Program-made: the position numbers and the translations under genes
Notes under the pieces: model-generated
Database searches by the model: none
Told to the model about the DNA's origin: nothing
The model's input: only the letters and a program-made list of their open reading frames with translations
Shown here: in pieces, positions 44,827 to 58,312 of the stretch
How the letters are laid out: each line of letters starts with the position of its first letter
How positions within the stretch are numbered: the stretch's first letter is position 1
Assembly: GCA_963930655.1 (NCBI GenBank)
Contig: OZ005612.1
Span: 12,343,001-12,407,000 of the forward strand
Direction of reading: 5' to 3'
Origin: Myrica gale
Taxonomy: Eukaryota; Streptophyta; Magnoliopsida; Fagales; Myricaceae
DNA: 64,000 bases

Positions 44827-47800
44827 TGTCACGCCCCAAACGCTATCCCGCATGGGACCGTGACAGCCGCGAGCAATCCCCCGGAAAGCTCCAGCGTTCG
44901 TACATACAAACTTACAGCGGAAAATACAGAATCGCGAGAGAAGCGAGCCAACTCATATCATGATTTAAGTTCTCAATAAACTTGCAACTTAATATATACA
45001 TATCATGTTCAACACTTAACAAGTGACGGATCTAATCGATCAAGTCACAACAATCAAAACATAGAAATGATTTTCCTTCTAAGTCAGGTAGTCCTCCTGA
45101 CTTCCTTCTCCTAAGGCATCTGGAATGACACAATTTTAAAAACGTGAGTCAAAAAGACTCAGTAAGGGATAAACATAACTTTAAAACATGCTCTTGACTT
45201 GTACTTGCTTAATCATGGGAAAACATAATTTATGATGCACATGCATGTCATGGTATGCATATGCTCTTGCTTGTAGGGACATAAACTTGTTCTTGAAATT
45301 GGCCCCTGGCCCTTGAAAATCATTCATTCATAACTTGTGGGCTACTTACGCTCCATTTAACCCCTGGAGTCCGGGTTGTGCGTTCCCATCGGAACCGTCT
45401 CCCTTACCCTTGGGGACTTTTCATTTGATCGAGCTAGCCCATAGTTGCCCCAGGCCTGATGGCTAGACACGACCCTTGGAGGCCCACACCTTCTCATTGT
45501 CCTTCAGTGTGGTTCGCACAGCCTCTTAGGATTCACCCATCCTTCTCGCATTCGTCCTTCGGTATGGGTGTCCATCATGATGGTACGGTACCGACCAGAG
45601 CCCTTGACTTAACTTATCTTTCCATAAATTTTCCATACGACATTGCATAAAAATTCTCTTTAGAAAAATCATGCAATGCTCATGCTATGTCATGCTTGAA
45701 ATATCATGCTTGTTCATGAATCAATGCAGTGTGTCATTCCAGTTTTCATAAAATTGTAAGATTCACTTACAAGTTCCACTTACAATCCACTTACCTTGGT
45801 CTCCTTGATTATGTATAAAGATACGAAGATCGCCTACAAGCGATTCAAACACTTCTTAGTACTAAGAAATAAGTACATAATCATACAAGTTAAATATTTG
45901 TATTTTAATCGGTTATTTCCCAAAAATATATTTCTGAAAATATATTATTATTCTCAAACGTTTACATAGAAATTCTTATTAATCATTCTTACTTAGGTTT
46001 CTAATTAGCAAGCTAGTTGCTCTATAATCAACTCCTAATCTTTCTTTTATTACATACATTACGCTAGGTCTTTAAGTTCATCAATTACTAACCCTAATTA
46101 TAATTAATCCTTGGCTTGACATTTGACCTATATGCAACCCGAATATAAGCTTTACTCTGATCACCCTAGGTTTCGGCCAACCTAATTAAGTCCTCAATCT
46201 ATACTTAACACCACAAGGTTCTGCTAATTCTTTTAACCCGAACCTTTAAGCCTATTATCCACGTTTTTCTATTACTAATATTGTGTGTTTTATAATTGAG
46301 CTTTAATCCTCTAATCCATTTGGCTATAACCCTAATTTCCTTTATCCATCACAAGTAAATATAATCTTATTGTTATAGGGTTGCTATTAGGGTTTCTCTT
46401 ACTAGGTCATTCGGCCATGTTCCATTTTAAGTATTCCTTGTCTAAATTTTATTCTCCAGTGGTGATCTCATCCTTCATTTTCAGATTCACAACCTAGGAT
46501 CTACAAATCACAAAACAACTTCAAGATCTAGCACAACATCATATTCGGCCAACACACATTTTCATAGAATAATTAGGTTTCCTTAGTTCTTTCGATTTAC
46601 ATGCAACCTCAACATTTCAAGACTAGCTTATATGCATATGTTTACTAAACTTACATATATCATGGTCATTCATCAAATCTATATTTAAACAAAGTTCTAC
46701 TTGAAGATTAAAGACATATAAGTTTCGGCCAACACCAACCAACACAACCCTTCATGCCAAAACTTTGCAACATGCATTCCTTTACTTTTTCTTTTTCTAA
46801 CTTTCGAGTTCGGATCTCATGCTTATATAGCTAGATCTAACATCATAACTTAGGGTTGGTCTTCTAAACTCAAGATCTAACAAAATCAAAGCATCAACTC
46901 AAGATCCAACCAAGAGACATTCGGCCAACCATCAATACTTAGCACTAACAACCATTTTTGGCCTCACCTTGACGATTGAACATAAGCTTTGACAAAAGGA
47001 GTGTACCTAGCATAGTAAAACACCTTAGGTCAGAACTTATAAAGAACTTAAGCAAAAACATCATGTAAAATCAAGCCTACCTCTACCTTCCACTAGTCAC
47101 CCGATTTTCACCAAGATCCTTCCTTAACCCAAACTTTCGGTTCACCCTTTTGAAATGGTTTCAAGGCTGATATAAGGTGCTAAGATAGGTTTTATGGTGG
47201 GGAAAAACAAGGCAAACTTGAAATGATTTAGTTCTAAGGAAGTGAGCTAGATTTCATTAAGGGAAAATGGCTAGGTGAATAGAGATTCCCAACCACTAAG
47301 AGAGAAGAAATGAGTTGCACAAAAAGGGGATTTGGTCACCTAAAGAAGAGAAACAAACTTAGAACTTTAGAGGAGTGATTTGGTTGCAAGAAGAAAAGAA
47401 CAAGGTTTAAGCTCAAAGGGGAAGTTTTGGCCAAGAGAGGAAAAGAGAGAGAGAGGGTTGTGATATTCGGCCAAAGCAATTGAAATGTGAAGTTTGAAAT
47501 GCTAAGTGTGAGGGTGAGTTCATATGAAGCAATTGAGTCTCCCAAGGTGAAATTATGAAAATGAAAATGACAAGTGATGTTGAAAATGACAAGAGAGAAA
47601 GAAGGAAAGAGGGGGTGAAATTGGGATGAATTTGGCCGACCATTGCATGGTCCTTTCTCACCTTTTTCTTCTCACTTTCTCTCACATCATCTCTTTGTCC
47701 CCTCATGCTTGCTATCCCACGTGAACTCTTGCTTCTCCTTTTGCTTTTTCTCTCATTTCTCTTCCTTTGTCTTGTCTTGTCACTTAATTGCTCACCTTGT

Positions 47801-48619
47801 CTCTTCTTTACTCTCCACATGGTCCACAAAGCTTTATGGCTTTTCACTCCTCCTTACATCTTCACGTGAATGGCCTTGTCTTCAAAGCTCATTTATGTTG
47901 TTTGGTTACAATACAACTAACTTAGTTACTTGTCTCACCTAACTATCAACTTAGTTACTTTTGTCACCTAACTTATCTCCTATAAGCTTTCTAGCTTATC
48001 TAGTTCAATTCCATAGCTTATCATCTTATAAGCATGACAACCTATCTCAAGATAATTGTTCTAGTCTATCTCTACGATAGTCACAACAACCTATCATATT
48101 AAAAGTTCTCTAGCTTATCATTATGCTAGCTTATCACTATGATAAGCAAGTGCGCTTATCAAATTAAACTCTCTTAAAACTTATCATATGCCTAGTAGCT
48201 TATCATCTAATATTTCTAATGATAATTAATACTTCTTATTAAAGACACAAAAATTTTCAAATACTTAAAGGAAATTCATGATATTTTTCTATGTAATTAT
48301 TTTCGGCCAATATATATATAAATCTTTAATCATAATTTAATTTCATGGATTATGGAATATACTAAGCAAATGAAAAATATAAATCCATAAGAGAAACTTA
48401 CCTTTCAAGTTTCGGCTCTTAGGGAAATAAAATTAAACTTGCACAAAACTTCCATAATGAAGAGAAAGTTATTTAAGGAAAAATTTGTGAAAGAAAATCT
48501 CATATTAGTTAATGTACCTTAAACATAAAGCTTAGGTCATACATTGGCCAAAAATATGGCCCCATAATTAAAATTAAAGCTAATACATAGAAAATAACAA
48601 AAGAAATAAACAGGGTCTC
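44827..48619 (-). repeat. A5: family A LTR, minus (3,793 bp), probable solo LTR
   Basis: Ends TGTCACGCCCCAAACG (44827) and AGGGTCTCACA (48619), aligning with E5 and the E3 5' LTR throughout. Inverted-repeat arms are at 45120-45132 and 45730-45742; hairpins at 45146-45160 and 45382-45395; GGTACGGTACCGACC at 45582-45596. Flanks (TTAAC / CGTGA) are not a TSD. ACTTAAC before 44827 resembles the LTR-PBS spacer of this family, so it may be one LTR of a deleted element. Confidence 0.82.
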
Positions 48620-48830
48620 ACACGTGACTGCTTGCGATTGATGATGATGTGTCCTCGTTCTTCACATTGGATTTATTTCGTTAATAGAGTCGTCAACAGT
48701 ATTGACAGAATGACCACTCCAGGACATGAAGAATTCTCCAGGTAATAGTTTAGGACGAAATAAAGTTTAGGGAGTAGTTTGAGATTCGGTCATACCCTAG
48801 TGACTAGGGGACTAATTAAGCCTAAATTTT
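48620..48830 (-). repeat. Foldback element, right arm
   Basis: Reverse-complement partner of 43430-43633. It starts directly at the LTR A5 boundary. No transposase; no convincing TSD outside the arms. Confidence 0.85.
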
Positions 48831-49617
48831 AAAAGATAGAGTCTAGATTTAATGTGGGCCCCATTGGGCTCTCTAAAGCCGTTTTTCAATTCTCTATATG
48901 GCCTTAGTTTTCTCATTTAAGCCTTTTTAATTCTCAAGTATTTCTTTTGTCTCGTTTAATTATAGCTAGAGCTCAAATCAATTCTAGATAATTCAATGTG
49001 GACAATTTCAAACTCAAAGCTCATAACTAAGCATATATTTAATTTTTATCAAATAGACCCTAAACCACTTTACAATTTCATAAGGAAATCATTCTTTTAA
49101 AACTTTCTTCCTTGCATTCATCTTTACAAGATCATCACAAGAACACCTAGAAGGAACGTGCAACTAGAATATAAACAAGAAACATGTCATCTAGGTCTAA
49201 TAACTCAAAATAAGAAAGACAAGCGATTCAAATGGCAAAAAGACATCCACCCGTGAGCTTTAGGCTCCAAAAATACTAACTTCTTACCTTGTATTTCAAC
49301 TCCCTAACATGCAACATGCTATTTATCTAACCTAACTAATTTTTGTACAAGATCTTGGTTTCTATCTTCATCATTCATCCAAATAGGCAAATAAAGGGCA
49401 TAGATGATCCTTGCTTCCTTTTGGATCCTTAGAACATCCAAATAGACACTTTGGACTAAAAACTACTCTAATGTACAAATCTATGCACACCCATAACATG
49501 CAATTAAGATTCGTCGTAAAGTATCATAACAAAGTAGAGAACTTTCGTGCATACATGCTCTTTGAATCCTTCCAATACACATATTAGGCTTCAAGTACCC
49601 TTACCTCTCAAGCTTAG
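48831..49617. other. AT-rich intergenic / degenerate LTR sequence
   Basis: No ORF, RNA gene or clear repeat. It probably continues the family D-like DNA that hosted the foldback element. Ends at 49617 where the family C LTR begins. Confidence 0.4.
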
Positions 49618-52600
49618 TGTCACGCCCCAAACGCTAGCTCAAAGGGGGCTGATGACACAGCCGCAAGCGTTCGCCATGACGAACGCTCCAGCGCACTTAA
49701 CTTAATCTTGCAGCGGAATTTTTTTTTAACTCGTTATTACTAATTTAGAAAGTATGAGTCACTTATAGTTTTTTAAAAATACTACTCGAAAATTTATTTT
49801 CTTATCGCTGGTTGCCACGTAGATCCTCACGCGTTCTTACCTAGCATACAAGTATGTAATTAGATATACGCTAAGTAAAATGTATACCTATACTCACGCG
49901 TTCTTACGTAGCATACAAGTATGTAATTAGATATAGGCTAAGTAAAATGTATACCTATACCACATAACATGCATAGGGGAACATTTAGAAATTTAATCTC
50001 AAATAACTCAAGCAATAAGTATGACTATATCATAGTTCAAAATAAACATTACTTAGTTTAATTCATACAAAGTCTAAAGATAGTCTGGTGGCCTATATAG
50101 GCCATGAGAATATTGCTAGGGTGGTTCATATAAGTTTTTCAAAAAGTGGACTACATGTACAACGGTTCAGAGAAGGACACCCTCATCAGCCCCTCCCTCG
50201 TGTTTTAGAATATCCTCATAAGTTTCTTGACCTAGAACGTCATTTGGAATGATAGAATTGAAAATACTATGAGTCGAATGACTCAATAATGGATGATTAA
50301 TGAATTGAGATATGCATGACTTGAAGCATGATCATGAATGACAGTTATATATATGCCAAAAGAGTAAATGCATGTTTATGTATGGACTCTTGTACTTGAA
50401 AATTAGCTTGAAACACATTCCATCTTTATTTGAGCTACTTCTAGCTCTCCATTTACCCCTGAAAACAGGGTTGTGGGTTCCCTTTGGAATTGTTCCCCTT
50501 TTCCTTGGGAACATGTCAACAATGCTCATGGCGTGCCCAATGACAAATATTCAAGTTGTGTATCATTCCAAAAAACAAAGTTTTTTCACCTACCTTTATC
50601 CACTCGAGCTTGTGGTGGTGTATTGCCTACAAATGAGTCATACTAATGCCGTCACTTAAATGATTTAGAGATTAACTCGATGCAACAAATAATAATTCAT
50701 TTCAAAATAAACATATCATATTAACTCACACAAATTTCTTTACTAACCAGCATTGGTTCTACAATGTAAAAACTCTATTTTAACGTTTCAGAACCCATTA
50801 AACTTGGATGCCAAATGATTCTTACACTCGATGTTATAACCTATTAAAATTTCAGGTAAATTAGAGCTCATTTTCCACTCAAAATATTTATTCGAAATGC
50901 AAGTTGCTGAGGGCATTCAAGCTGACAGCTTCGACGTCTCCAACTTCAAAAATTCATAACTTCAACAACATAGCTTCAAATTGCACGAAATTACTTTTCA
51001 ACTTTTCTGATTTCATTAACTTAAATTTGAAGATAATACTCATAAAATAGGAACTAATTTACTTTTTCAAAAATACTTCGTAACAGATAAAAATCCTAGA
51101 GCAAACAGTACTGCTGTCCCCAGCTTGACCTTCGATTTTCAAAACTCCATAACTTATTCAATACATATCTAAATAACACGAAATTTATCTTAAAATGTTC
51201 CACTTTCATAAAATTAAAATTCAAGACCAAATCCATAAAAATTAGACTTAAATTGATCACTTAAAAATTACATGGAACGAGCAAGAAATCTGGGACATGC
51301 AAGGCTGGTGACAACTTGACGTCTGAAATTTAAAAATCCATAACTTACTCAATATTTATCAGAATCACTTGAAGTATGGCTTAAAATCTTCGAATTTCAT
51401 AGGCCTATAACAGAAAACTCACTCAGGTTCAAAGGATAAAAATATTGCATCAAAACTTACTCTTAGATCGATCTTATGTCCTGCAGAACTAAATTCCAGC
51501 AACTATTTTAACAAGTCTACCCTATAATTCTTAATGATTTCCAACGCTATAGATCAAGCTTATCAGATGCTATAAATTCTCTAACAACAACAAATCCAAC
51601 CATAGCTCTTCACAATAACTCACTTTATTTTCCAGCAACACATTTGCTATGACAACCACTTACCAAAACTATTTTATTATCTGCAGAATACATTTGATAA
51701 TTGCTCAATGAATGACTATCAGGAGTTACACCAAGGTGAGCACATAATATGAATCTTTAAAATAAATACCAGGTCCAAGAATTCACCTATAAACTTTCCA
51801 AAGACAGCAATTGTAAACTTGAAAATTGATTAAAATAATTTTATCTTCAACACGCGATGGTTCTAAACCCAAATTTTCTGCAATTCATCTTCCTATGTCT
51901 ACTACATTTTACACTTTAATTTCAGCAACAAATTAGCCTCTGTACATCTCGTTTTCCAATACCATTTTCACTAGCATTAATGACTGCAATCTCAACAAAA
52001 TAGTAACTTATAACTCTCATAACAATTAATCTAAAATTCTTACCTAACAAACTTATGACACATTACAAACAAAACAAATAAATTCTGCAGAAACTATAAA
52101 TTTCCTTCAACACCACATTCAGCTCTTAAATTTTAATTTCCAGCAACAAATCACTCAAGAATGCTTTGGACATTATGATTTTTTTGTCTGCGGCTTGTTA
52201 CAAAAACAAACTGTACTCGTTCTAGTAGTTTTATTGACAGCAAGATCACGAATAACAGCAACACAGCAATTGTTCAGCAACTCAGAAGTCATGAAAGCAC
52301 CCTAAAATTAAATTCTAACGCACGGTAACACCACCTCCCTCAAATCTGGAAATTTTTCAGGCAACTATACCTCAAGGAATTCATCAAATCTTCCAAGGTT
52401 TTATTCACTACATCACCATAATTTCTCCATGTCATAATCAACACTCATGGACCTATTTAAACCCCTTAAGAGGTACTGAAAATAACAGAGACATCTATGA
52501 AAACAAGGGAGCAAATCTGCCCCTCTAAAATAGAGCACCCGAGTGCTCTAGGCACCAACTAGAATCTACGTCTCAAGACCTAAAGACAAAAGTCTCAGGA

Positions 52601-52805
52601 CCAAAAGACACCAGAAAGGTCTGGACAAAGCTCCTAAAAATGGAGTCCCTCAAAATCTGTTCCAAACATGTCCCATTACAATAACATTAGCTCAACGAAT
52701 ATTATGCAAAATCGGTTCCATTTTCTCCTTTATAGGCTAATCTATCACGTACATTTGCCAACACATCATCTACTATATTTTGGTTAGGACAGAGAGCATT
52801 AATAG

Positions 52806-52975
52806 TGATGCAGGAGCACCCCTTGCACCTCGGAATAACTATCCCTGGGAAAATGAGGTATCACTTGCATCTATGGCTGAGGTAAGCATCACTTACATCT
52901 CTGGCCGAGGTAATAGAGTATCACTTGCATCTCTGGCCGAGGTAACAAAGCATCAATTGCATCTAGGACTCTAGA
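52806..52975. repeat. Short tandem repeat around TCACTTGCATCTCTGGCCGA
   Basis: Four degenerate copies of GTATCACTTGCATCTCTGGC plus CGAGGTAA, about 36 bp each. Confidence 0.8.
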
Positions 52976-53317
52976 CCTCAGCGGGAACAATTTACGAAGA
53001 TTTAGCAATTGTGCGATATATCGTTGGAAAGCCCTACGTCTCTAGTTTCCAACGCACCTGACCTTGGAGCATTTGAACATTCTTAGAGAAAGTTATGACA
53101 TTTTTACTTCGAGACATCGGAAATGTCAACAGCCAGTGAATTTCAAAGTGCATTTAATTTCTTTTGTGTTGGAATTGTCTAGACTTTATTATTCCATTTT
53201 TTCTAGCTTGACTATGATGTAATGAACTCCATATATGAGTGATTATCCAAAATAGAAGTAGAACTTTTGAATTTAGAAAGATAATTTCTTGCAAGTTTAT
53301 CTCTTGCTTTGGAGTTG

Positions 53318-53425
53318 AGTGGCATCCTCCTACCAATCATGCGAGTGGCTTGGTCGCGTCGAGTGGCATCCACGATTAGTAGCGTCGAGTGGCTTCTGCT
53401 ACCCCTAGTTGAGTGGCATCCCAGG
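53318..53425. repeat. GAGTGGCATCC tandem repeat
   Basis: Five degenerate copies of (T/C)GAGTGGC(A/T)T(C/T)C at 25-35 bp spacing, with GTCGCGTCGAGTGG and GTAGCGTCGAGTGG variants. Confidence 0.75.
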
Positions 53426-53770
53426 ACTATCCAATTCCCTTGGCTTGATCCTTTTCAGATTTTGTCAAGCCTTCCGGACCTCGGCCTGCATCAAAAAGTC
53501 ATAAGAACTTGTATATCTCAAGAAAACTAAATAATCAACTTCCGAAGTACAGAACCTAGTTCATCTTCAATGGCCATGTAAGACTCAAACGGGACTTGGA
53601 ATGAAACTAGCTCTAGGTTCACATCTTTAAATATAAAAAGACAACACCCAAGGTCACAACAAGTACATATCCGGCCATGCATGTGCAAAACAATTTTAGA
53701 TTTTGCCAAATACCTCATAGCAGAAACCGTTTTCTTAAAATTTTCTACTTTAATGACTTCAAATCCAAAA

Positions 53771-55278
53771 GGCTAAATTATCTAGCCAGTCGCTGGGGTT
53801 TGAAATTTTCCCAGATTGGTCTCTATGTTAATTTTTATCCTACCGGTAACGCTGTGGTTCTAACGTTTCCCAGATTGGTCCTACCATCAGATAGGCCAAC
53901 AGAATTTGCAGACATGGCTGGCTGCAATTATGTCAGATCTAATAAATACCTAACACGTGTTAAAACATACCATAACATTTTAAGAGAAAAAACTGGGTCC
54001 CGCATCTAACATGGCATTCAAACGTTGGATTAAAATAGCCACGTTATGTGTTCGTTAGTTATCCCTCCATCCAACTCCATCCCAACCAAAACAACCCTAA
54101 AAACATATCCCCAAATCTACACAGCCCTAAGAAAGAAATCTCTGAATGAATATGTTCGAAGCTGAAGAACCTTAAGTCCTCTGCGAGGAACAGAACCACT
54201 ATAAGCATACACTGAAACACAACACACGGAAAAAACCAGTTTAAAAACCCAACACCCCTCTCTCTCCCCTTCCCCTCCTTCCCTCTCTCTCTCCAAGTCC
54301 TCTATAGAACGGCTGCCCTACGCACCACCCCAAAGAACAGCAATTGTCTTCTAAGAACTTTTCCTTCAGGGCTCTCTTATATACTGAGCCACTGAGGGAC
54401 GGGAATAAAAATGTCTTTGAAAGATGATGACCCTACTTTGAGCTCACGGGTTACAGAATAACCCATAAATATTCCCATTAACATCACCCTCGAATCAGCT
54501 TCAATTAGTTGGTGTACAAAAAGGGCAGGAAATGCCTTTGTTTTCTATCGTTTGGGCTAAAAAATTATCTGAAAATTGTGTATGATAATCTATATTGTAT
54601 CTCAGTACGGTTCTTGCTCTTCTACTTCTTCAGTCCTTTGGAGACTGTAAAAGAGAAAGAGATAAAAAAGATTGATAGACTGATCGAGTTTGGCTTTAAG
54701 TGAGAATTCGAGTGAATGGGACAGGAAACGGTGTAATTTATTCGGAGAAAGGAAGAGGCAATCTTTCTCTTATGGCATGCTTGAGGAAGAAGAAGCAGTT
54801 CATCAAAGTCCTCCCAATAGAGGATTCTGCCCTTTTCTTTGCCCACCCCACCAACCCACTTGAAGATCACTATAAAAAATTGAATCTTTTGTTGCTGATT
54901 TTCTCTCCCAAGAAATGAAAAGCTTGTGTGTCCTTCTTCGATTTCTTATCTTGTTCTTGGTTGCCTACCCTGCGACTGGGTTTTGCCCCTTGTAGTCAAA
55001 GACTTTGGGTCTTGCTTTTGCGCGGGCATCCAGTCACCTATTACACCCTGTATTATTTTACAAATTTTTTATGAGATGGCATTTTTGAGACGTGTCAGCT
55101 AGTTATTGGATCTGACATGGTTGCCGTCAGCCACGTATGCAAATTCTGTTGGCTTATCTAACGGCAGGAATAATCTAGGAAACGTTAGAAACCACAGGGT
55201 TATACATAGGACAATAATTACCTCAGACACCAATCTGGGAATACGGTAAACTACAAGGATTGACAGAGTAATTTAGCC
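53771..55278. mobile_element. Mutator-like TIR element, 1,508 bp
   Basis: Starts GGCTAAATTA and ends TAATTTAGCC. The first ~240 bp match the reverse complement of the last ~240 bp (CCCAGATTGGT, TCTAACGTTTCC, AGATAGGCCAACAGAATTTGC / AGATAAGCCAACAGAATTTGC type words). 9-bp TSD: AATCCAAAA (53762-53770) and ACTCCAAAA (55279-55287), one mismatch. Long TIRs with a 9-bp TSD are typical of Mutator-like elements. The interior has no recognisable transposase, only short chance ORFs; it may hold captured host sequence. Confidence 0.85.
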
Positions 55279-55693
55279 ACTCCAAAACTTCAAGCAATAC
55301 AACAATTCTATCTTTACCAAGCAAATTACCAATGCATTTTCCAATGAAATTAACCTAACCACCCTCCGCTTGCTCAAGACAATAGAAGAAATGGACTCCT
55401 TTTTTTTTTCTTTTCTTTCAGGCTTTTCATCAAACACTTATGGCGCATCAACATTTTCCCTTGAAACCTTAACACAAAATCTGACCATGTGTGCCTTCCT
55501 AAGCTCCAAAAATTTTATCTATTCCAACATACAAAGTGTCGAAAATGTAGAAAATATAATCCCTAACAACTTCACATTGTCATCTACGGTTTCCTTTAAA
55601 AGTTTCGGTCCAATAGTAACCACCCTTACCTTTGCTAATCTTTTATTTTTTATTTTTATTTGCCTTGCCTTGACCGGACCTACAGCTACTCCC

Positions 55694-55774
55694 TCTTCTT
55701 CTTCTTCTTCTTCTTCTTCTTCTTCTTCTTCTTCTTCTTCTTCTTCTTCTTCTTCTTCTTCTTCTTCTTCTTCT
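55694..55774. repeat. (TTC)n microsatellite, about 27 units
   Basis: Uninterrupted TTC run; gives a poly-Ser/poly-Glu chance ORF on the two strands. It sits at the leader position of the family C LTR. Confidence 0.97.
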
Positions 55775-55920
55775 CCGCGTTCTTCTCTTCTCTGTCTCCT
55801 CGACTCTGTTCCTTTAAGTTCCCGTAACACTCTATTTCTCTCTACCTCACTGCTTATGGTGTGCGACGATGGACTAGAAAAATAGAGAGGGAAGTGGCGC
55901 TAAAGGCAAAGAAAATAGGT

Positions 55921-58156
55921 GCTGAGGAAAGGACCACTTGACCCCTAACTTTGTTAGTAACGCCCACTTTAATTGGTTCAAATGTTCGATAGATTTATTT
56001 TTTTATTTTGATTTTTTTTCATCCCTTAATGTTTCCATATTTGTATTTTTATCATCAGATAAAAACTCAAGCCCATATAAAGATAAAACCTAAAATTTAA
56101 ATGTAGAAAAATAAGCTCTACATATTTTACTATTTCAGCCTACAGTTAATTTGACAATCGTATATTTCTTCCAAGTACATATCAAATTCCTGGTTCTACT
56201 GTTAGACAAAGAAAATTGAAAGCATGATCAACAAACATTAATAACATGCTTGGGTAAGTACTAATTAATCTCTTGTGCAAAGAAAAATTAGCACCATTAA
56301 AATTGGCAAACAAATATAATATTTAGATATTAATAAAAATGGACCAGAAATAAGTGCAGAAGGAAAATTTCACCTTGGGCGTAAATTTTTAAATTAAATC
56401 ATACGTTTCATTTTCGATAGTTTAAAATAGTACAAAGTTAGAGTTAAAAAGAGCCACTTAACTCGAGTTAAACAAAAATAGGTAGAGGCCATCATTTAGT
56501 GCAAGTTAGCACATAGAAGCAACACCATTGAGTGATCGAATGCAGTGACATGGTCAGCTCATGCCAAGTGTCACAATATTCCTTGCAAATCTGTGATGAT
56601 CATTCTCCGAAATCTTCCCAAATAAACCAATGATCTTGTTTCTATTGGACCGGATCATTATGCCTTAAACCAAGCCCATAATATTTGATTATGGTAGTGT
56701 TAGTTTTATATGACTTTTTATGTATGCCCATAATATTTAAAGACTAACTATGAAAGATTGATCACTAAAACTCTAAAGATTAAACTAAATGCCTAACCCC
56801 TGAATTGAACTTAAATTCCTGATTGACATATCTAAACCATCACCCTATCAACATTACAAACATACAAACAAGAGTACAAAATCGATCAAATTAAACAAGG
56901 CATCATAAACCGTTCACGGTCATTGATAAGAATGTCTTGTCTGATAAGACCATAATATGTTATCCATGAAAGTTTGTTTTAACTTTGGGGATAGAGATTT
57001 CTAGATAATATGATTGGTGTTGTACAATGAGATTAACACGCTGAATAAAATCAAGCGAGATATTTATTCAACAAGTATTGCCGAAAAGAATAATGAGTCC
57101 TTACACATTTTGTTCTGTTTTAACTTTGAATCCTAAAATTAGTGTCGACTCACACATATAGTGTTGATCATTTAGATGTAGTTAGAGGTTAGGCTCTATG
57201 CGGCTAATATACATGTACGGTGGGCAGTTCCATGAAATGTGTCAGGGAACACATGCTTAGATAAGGAGTCACATGCATAACACATAATTGAGATTTCCGT
57301 TCGTTTTGAGGGATAAATAAACGACGGGGTGCAAATCATAGAAAACCGAGAACCATGTGGGTGAAATGTGTGACAATTGAAATAACGGGGTGCAAAGTGT
57401 CAAACCCATCAAATCACGTGTATGCAAAGTGTAATTAACCTAGAAAGTGTGATTTTTCTGTTTTTGGAATAATTGTGTGATTAAAATTTAAGAATTCAAG
57501 GATTAGAGGTATAAATAATAAAGTAAGAGTACACAATAACTTTATTTTTTTAAGGATAGATTCTCAGGAGGTGAAATGAGAGTAAAAAAAAGCGATGACT
57601 GCTTTGAGCAAATTAAAATTAATCAAGAAAAAAAATCTCTTCCCTAGGAGGCATAAGCAAGCCTTTATATGGTTTGTGAGCCAACGTAACAAGCAAAGCG
57701 ATCAAATCAAACAAGCGAGGCGAGACCCGCAAGCGAAGCAATAAACACTTAAAGTGCGACAATCTCTATCTATTGGAAATAGACATGGTCAAATAGCAAT
57801 AAAAGAAAGTCACAATTTTTGTTGACCTATACGGAGCTAAGATTAATTGTCCCCTTTGGTCCTTTCACGAGTTTTGAAATAACCTGAACAGTATAAGAAA
57901 AGAAATTAATAGTTTTGTGATACAAAAATATTAGTTAGACTAAAGCAAAATTAATTAGATTAAGTTTTTGGGAAAAGTTTGGGTGAGAAATAAAATTGGC
58001 CCTTGGAAGCCCAGAAGGGTCCACAACCAACAGTGGGAAAGTTGGACTAAAAGTGGGCGGGCTAGGCCAATTGGGCCCATGGTGGGTTGGCCTATTTGGG
58101 CCTAGGCCCAAAAATATTTTTCATAGTTCCATCTTGCTAAGATACACAGACTTCCT
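55921..58156. other. AT-rich region without recognisable genes
   Basis: No long ORF, RNA gene or clear terminal repeat. There is a short internal repetition (ACGGGGTGCAAA at about 57323 and 57393) and a GGCC-rich patch at 58040-58110. Possibly old LTR or host intergenic DNA. Confidence 0.35.
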
Positions 58157-58312
58157 GCCTTATAATGTGAGACCCTGTGAGACCCCAACTTTTCATGTGC
58201 TCTGATTATTGCGGAAGAGTATTTGGGTATTTAGTGAAATAATTGGAGGATCATAATTGGGGTGTTGGAATAGGAAGATTTTTTTTAGCACCCTGTTTTT
58301 AGGTAACATTGC
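58157..58312 (+). repeat. LTR start fragment with a doubled TGTGAGACCC
   Basis: TGTGAGACCC occurs twice, 10 bp apart (58157 and 58167), then CCAACTTTTCATG and 130 bp of LTR-like sequence up to the next LTR at 58313. Confidence 0.55.

Larger units (their letters stand above)
49618..55920 (-). repeat. Family C LTR, minus, with a nested TIR element
   Basis: The left end TGTCACGCCCCAAACGCTAG resembles families A and B. Inverted-repeat arms TTGGAATGATAGA (50244-50256) and TGTATCATTCCAA (50559-50571), hairpins GAGTC-GAAT-GACTC (50271-50284) and GGTTCC/GGAA at 50476-50490. 50650-52750 is an AT-rich body with repeated CAGCAAC words. 55380-55800 shows the leader pattern (ATCAAACACTTATGG..., CTT repeat) of other LTRs. 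The right (minus start) boundary is not clear; my end is approximate. Interrupted by the element at 53771-55278. Confidence 0.6.

Noticed and set aside
44822..48624. TSD for LTR A5
   Set aside because: TTAAC and CGTGA do not match; left as an LTR without a proven solo status.
55370..55885. 171-aa ORF with a long serine run and the opposite-strand poly-Glu ORF
   Set aside because: Generated by the (TTC)n microsatellite inside an LTR leader; no domain, and flanking residues look random.
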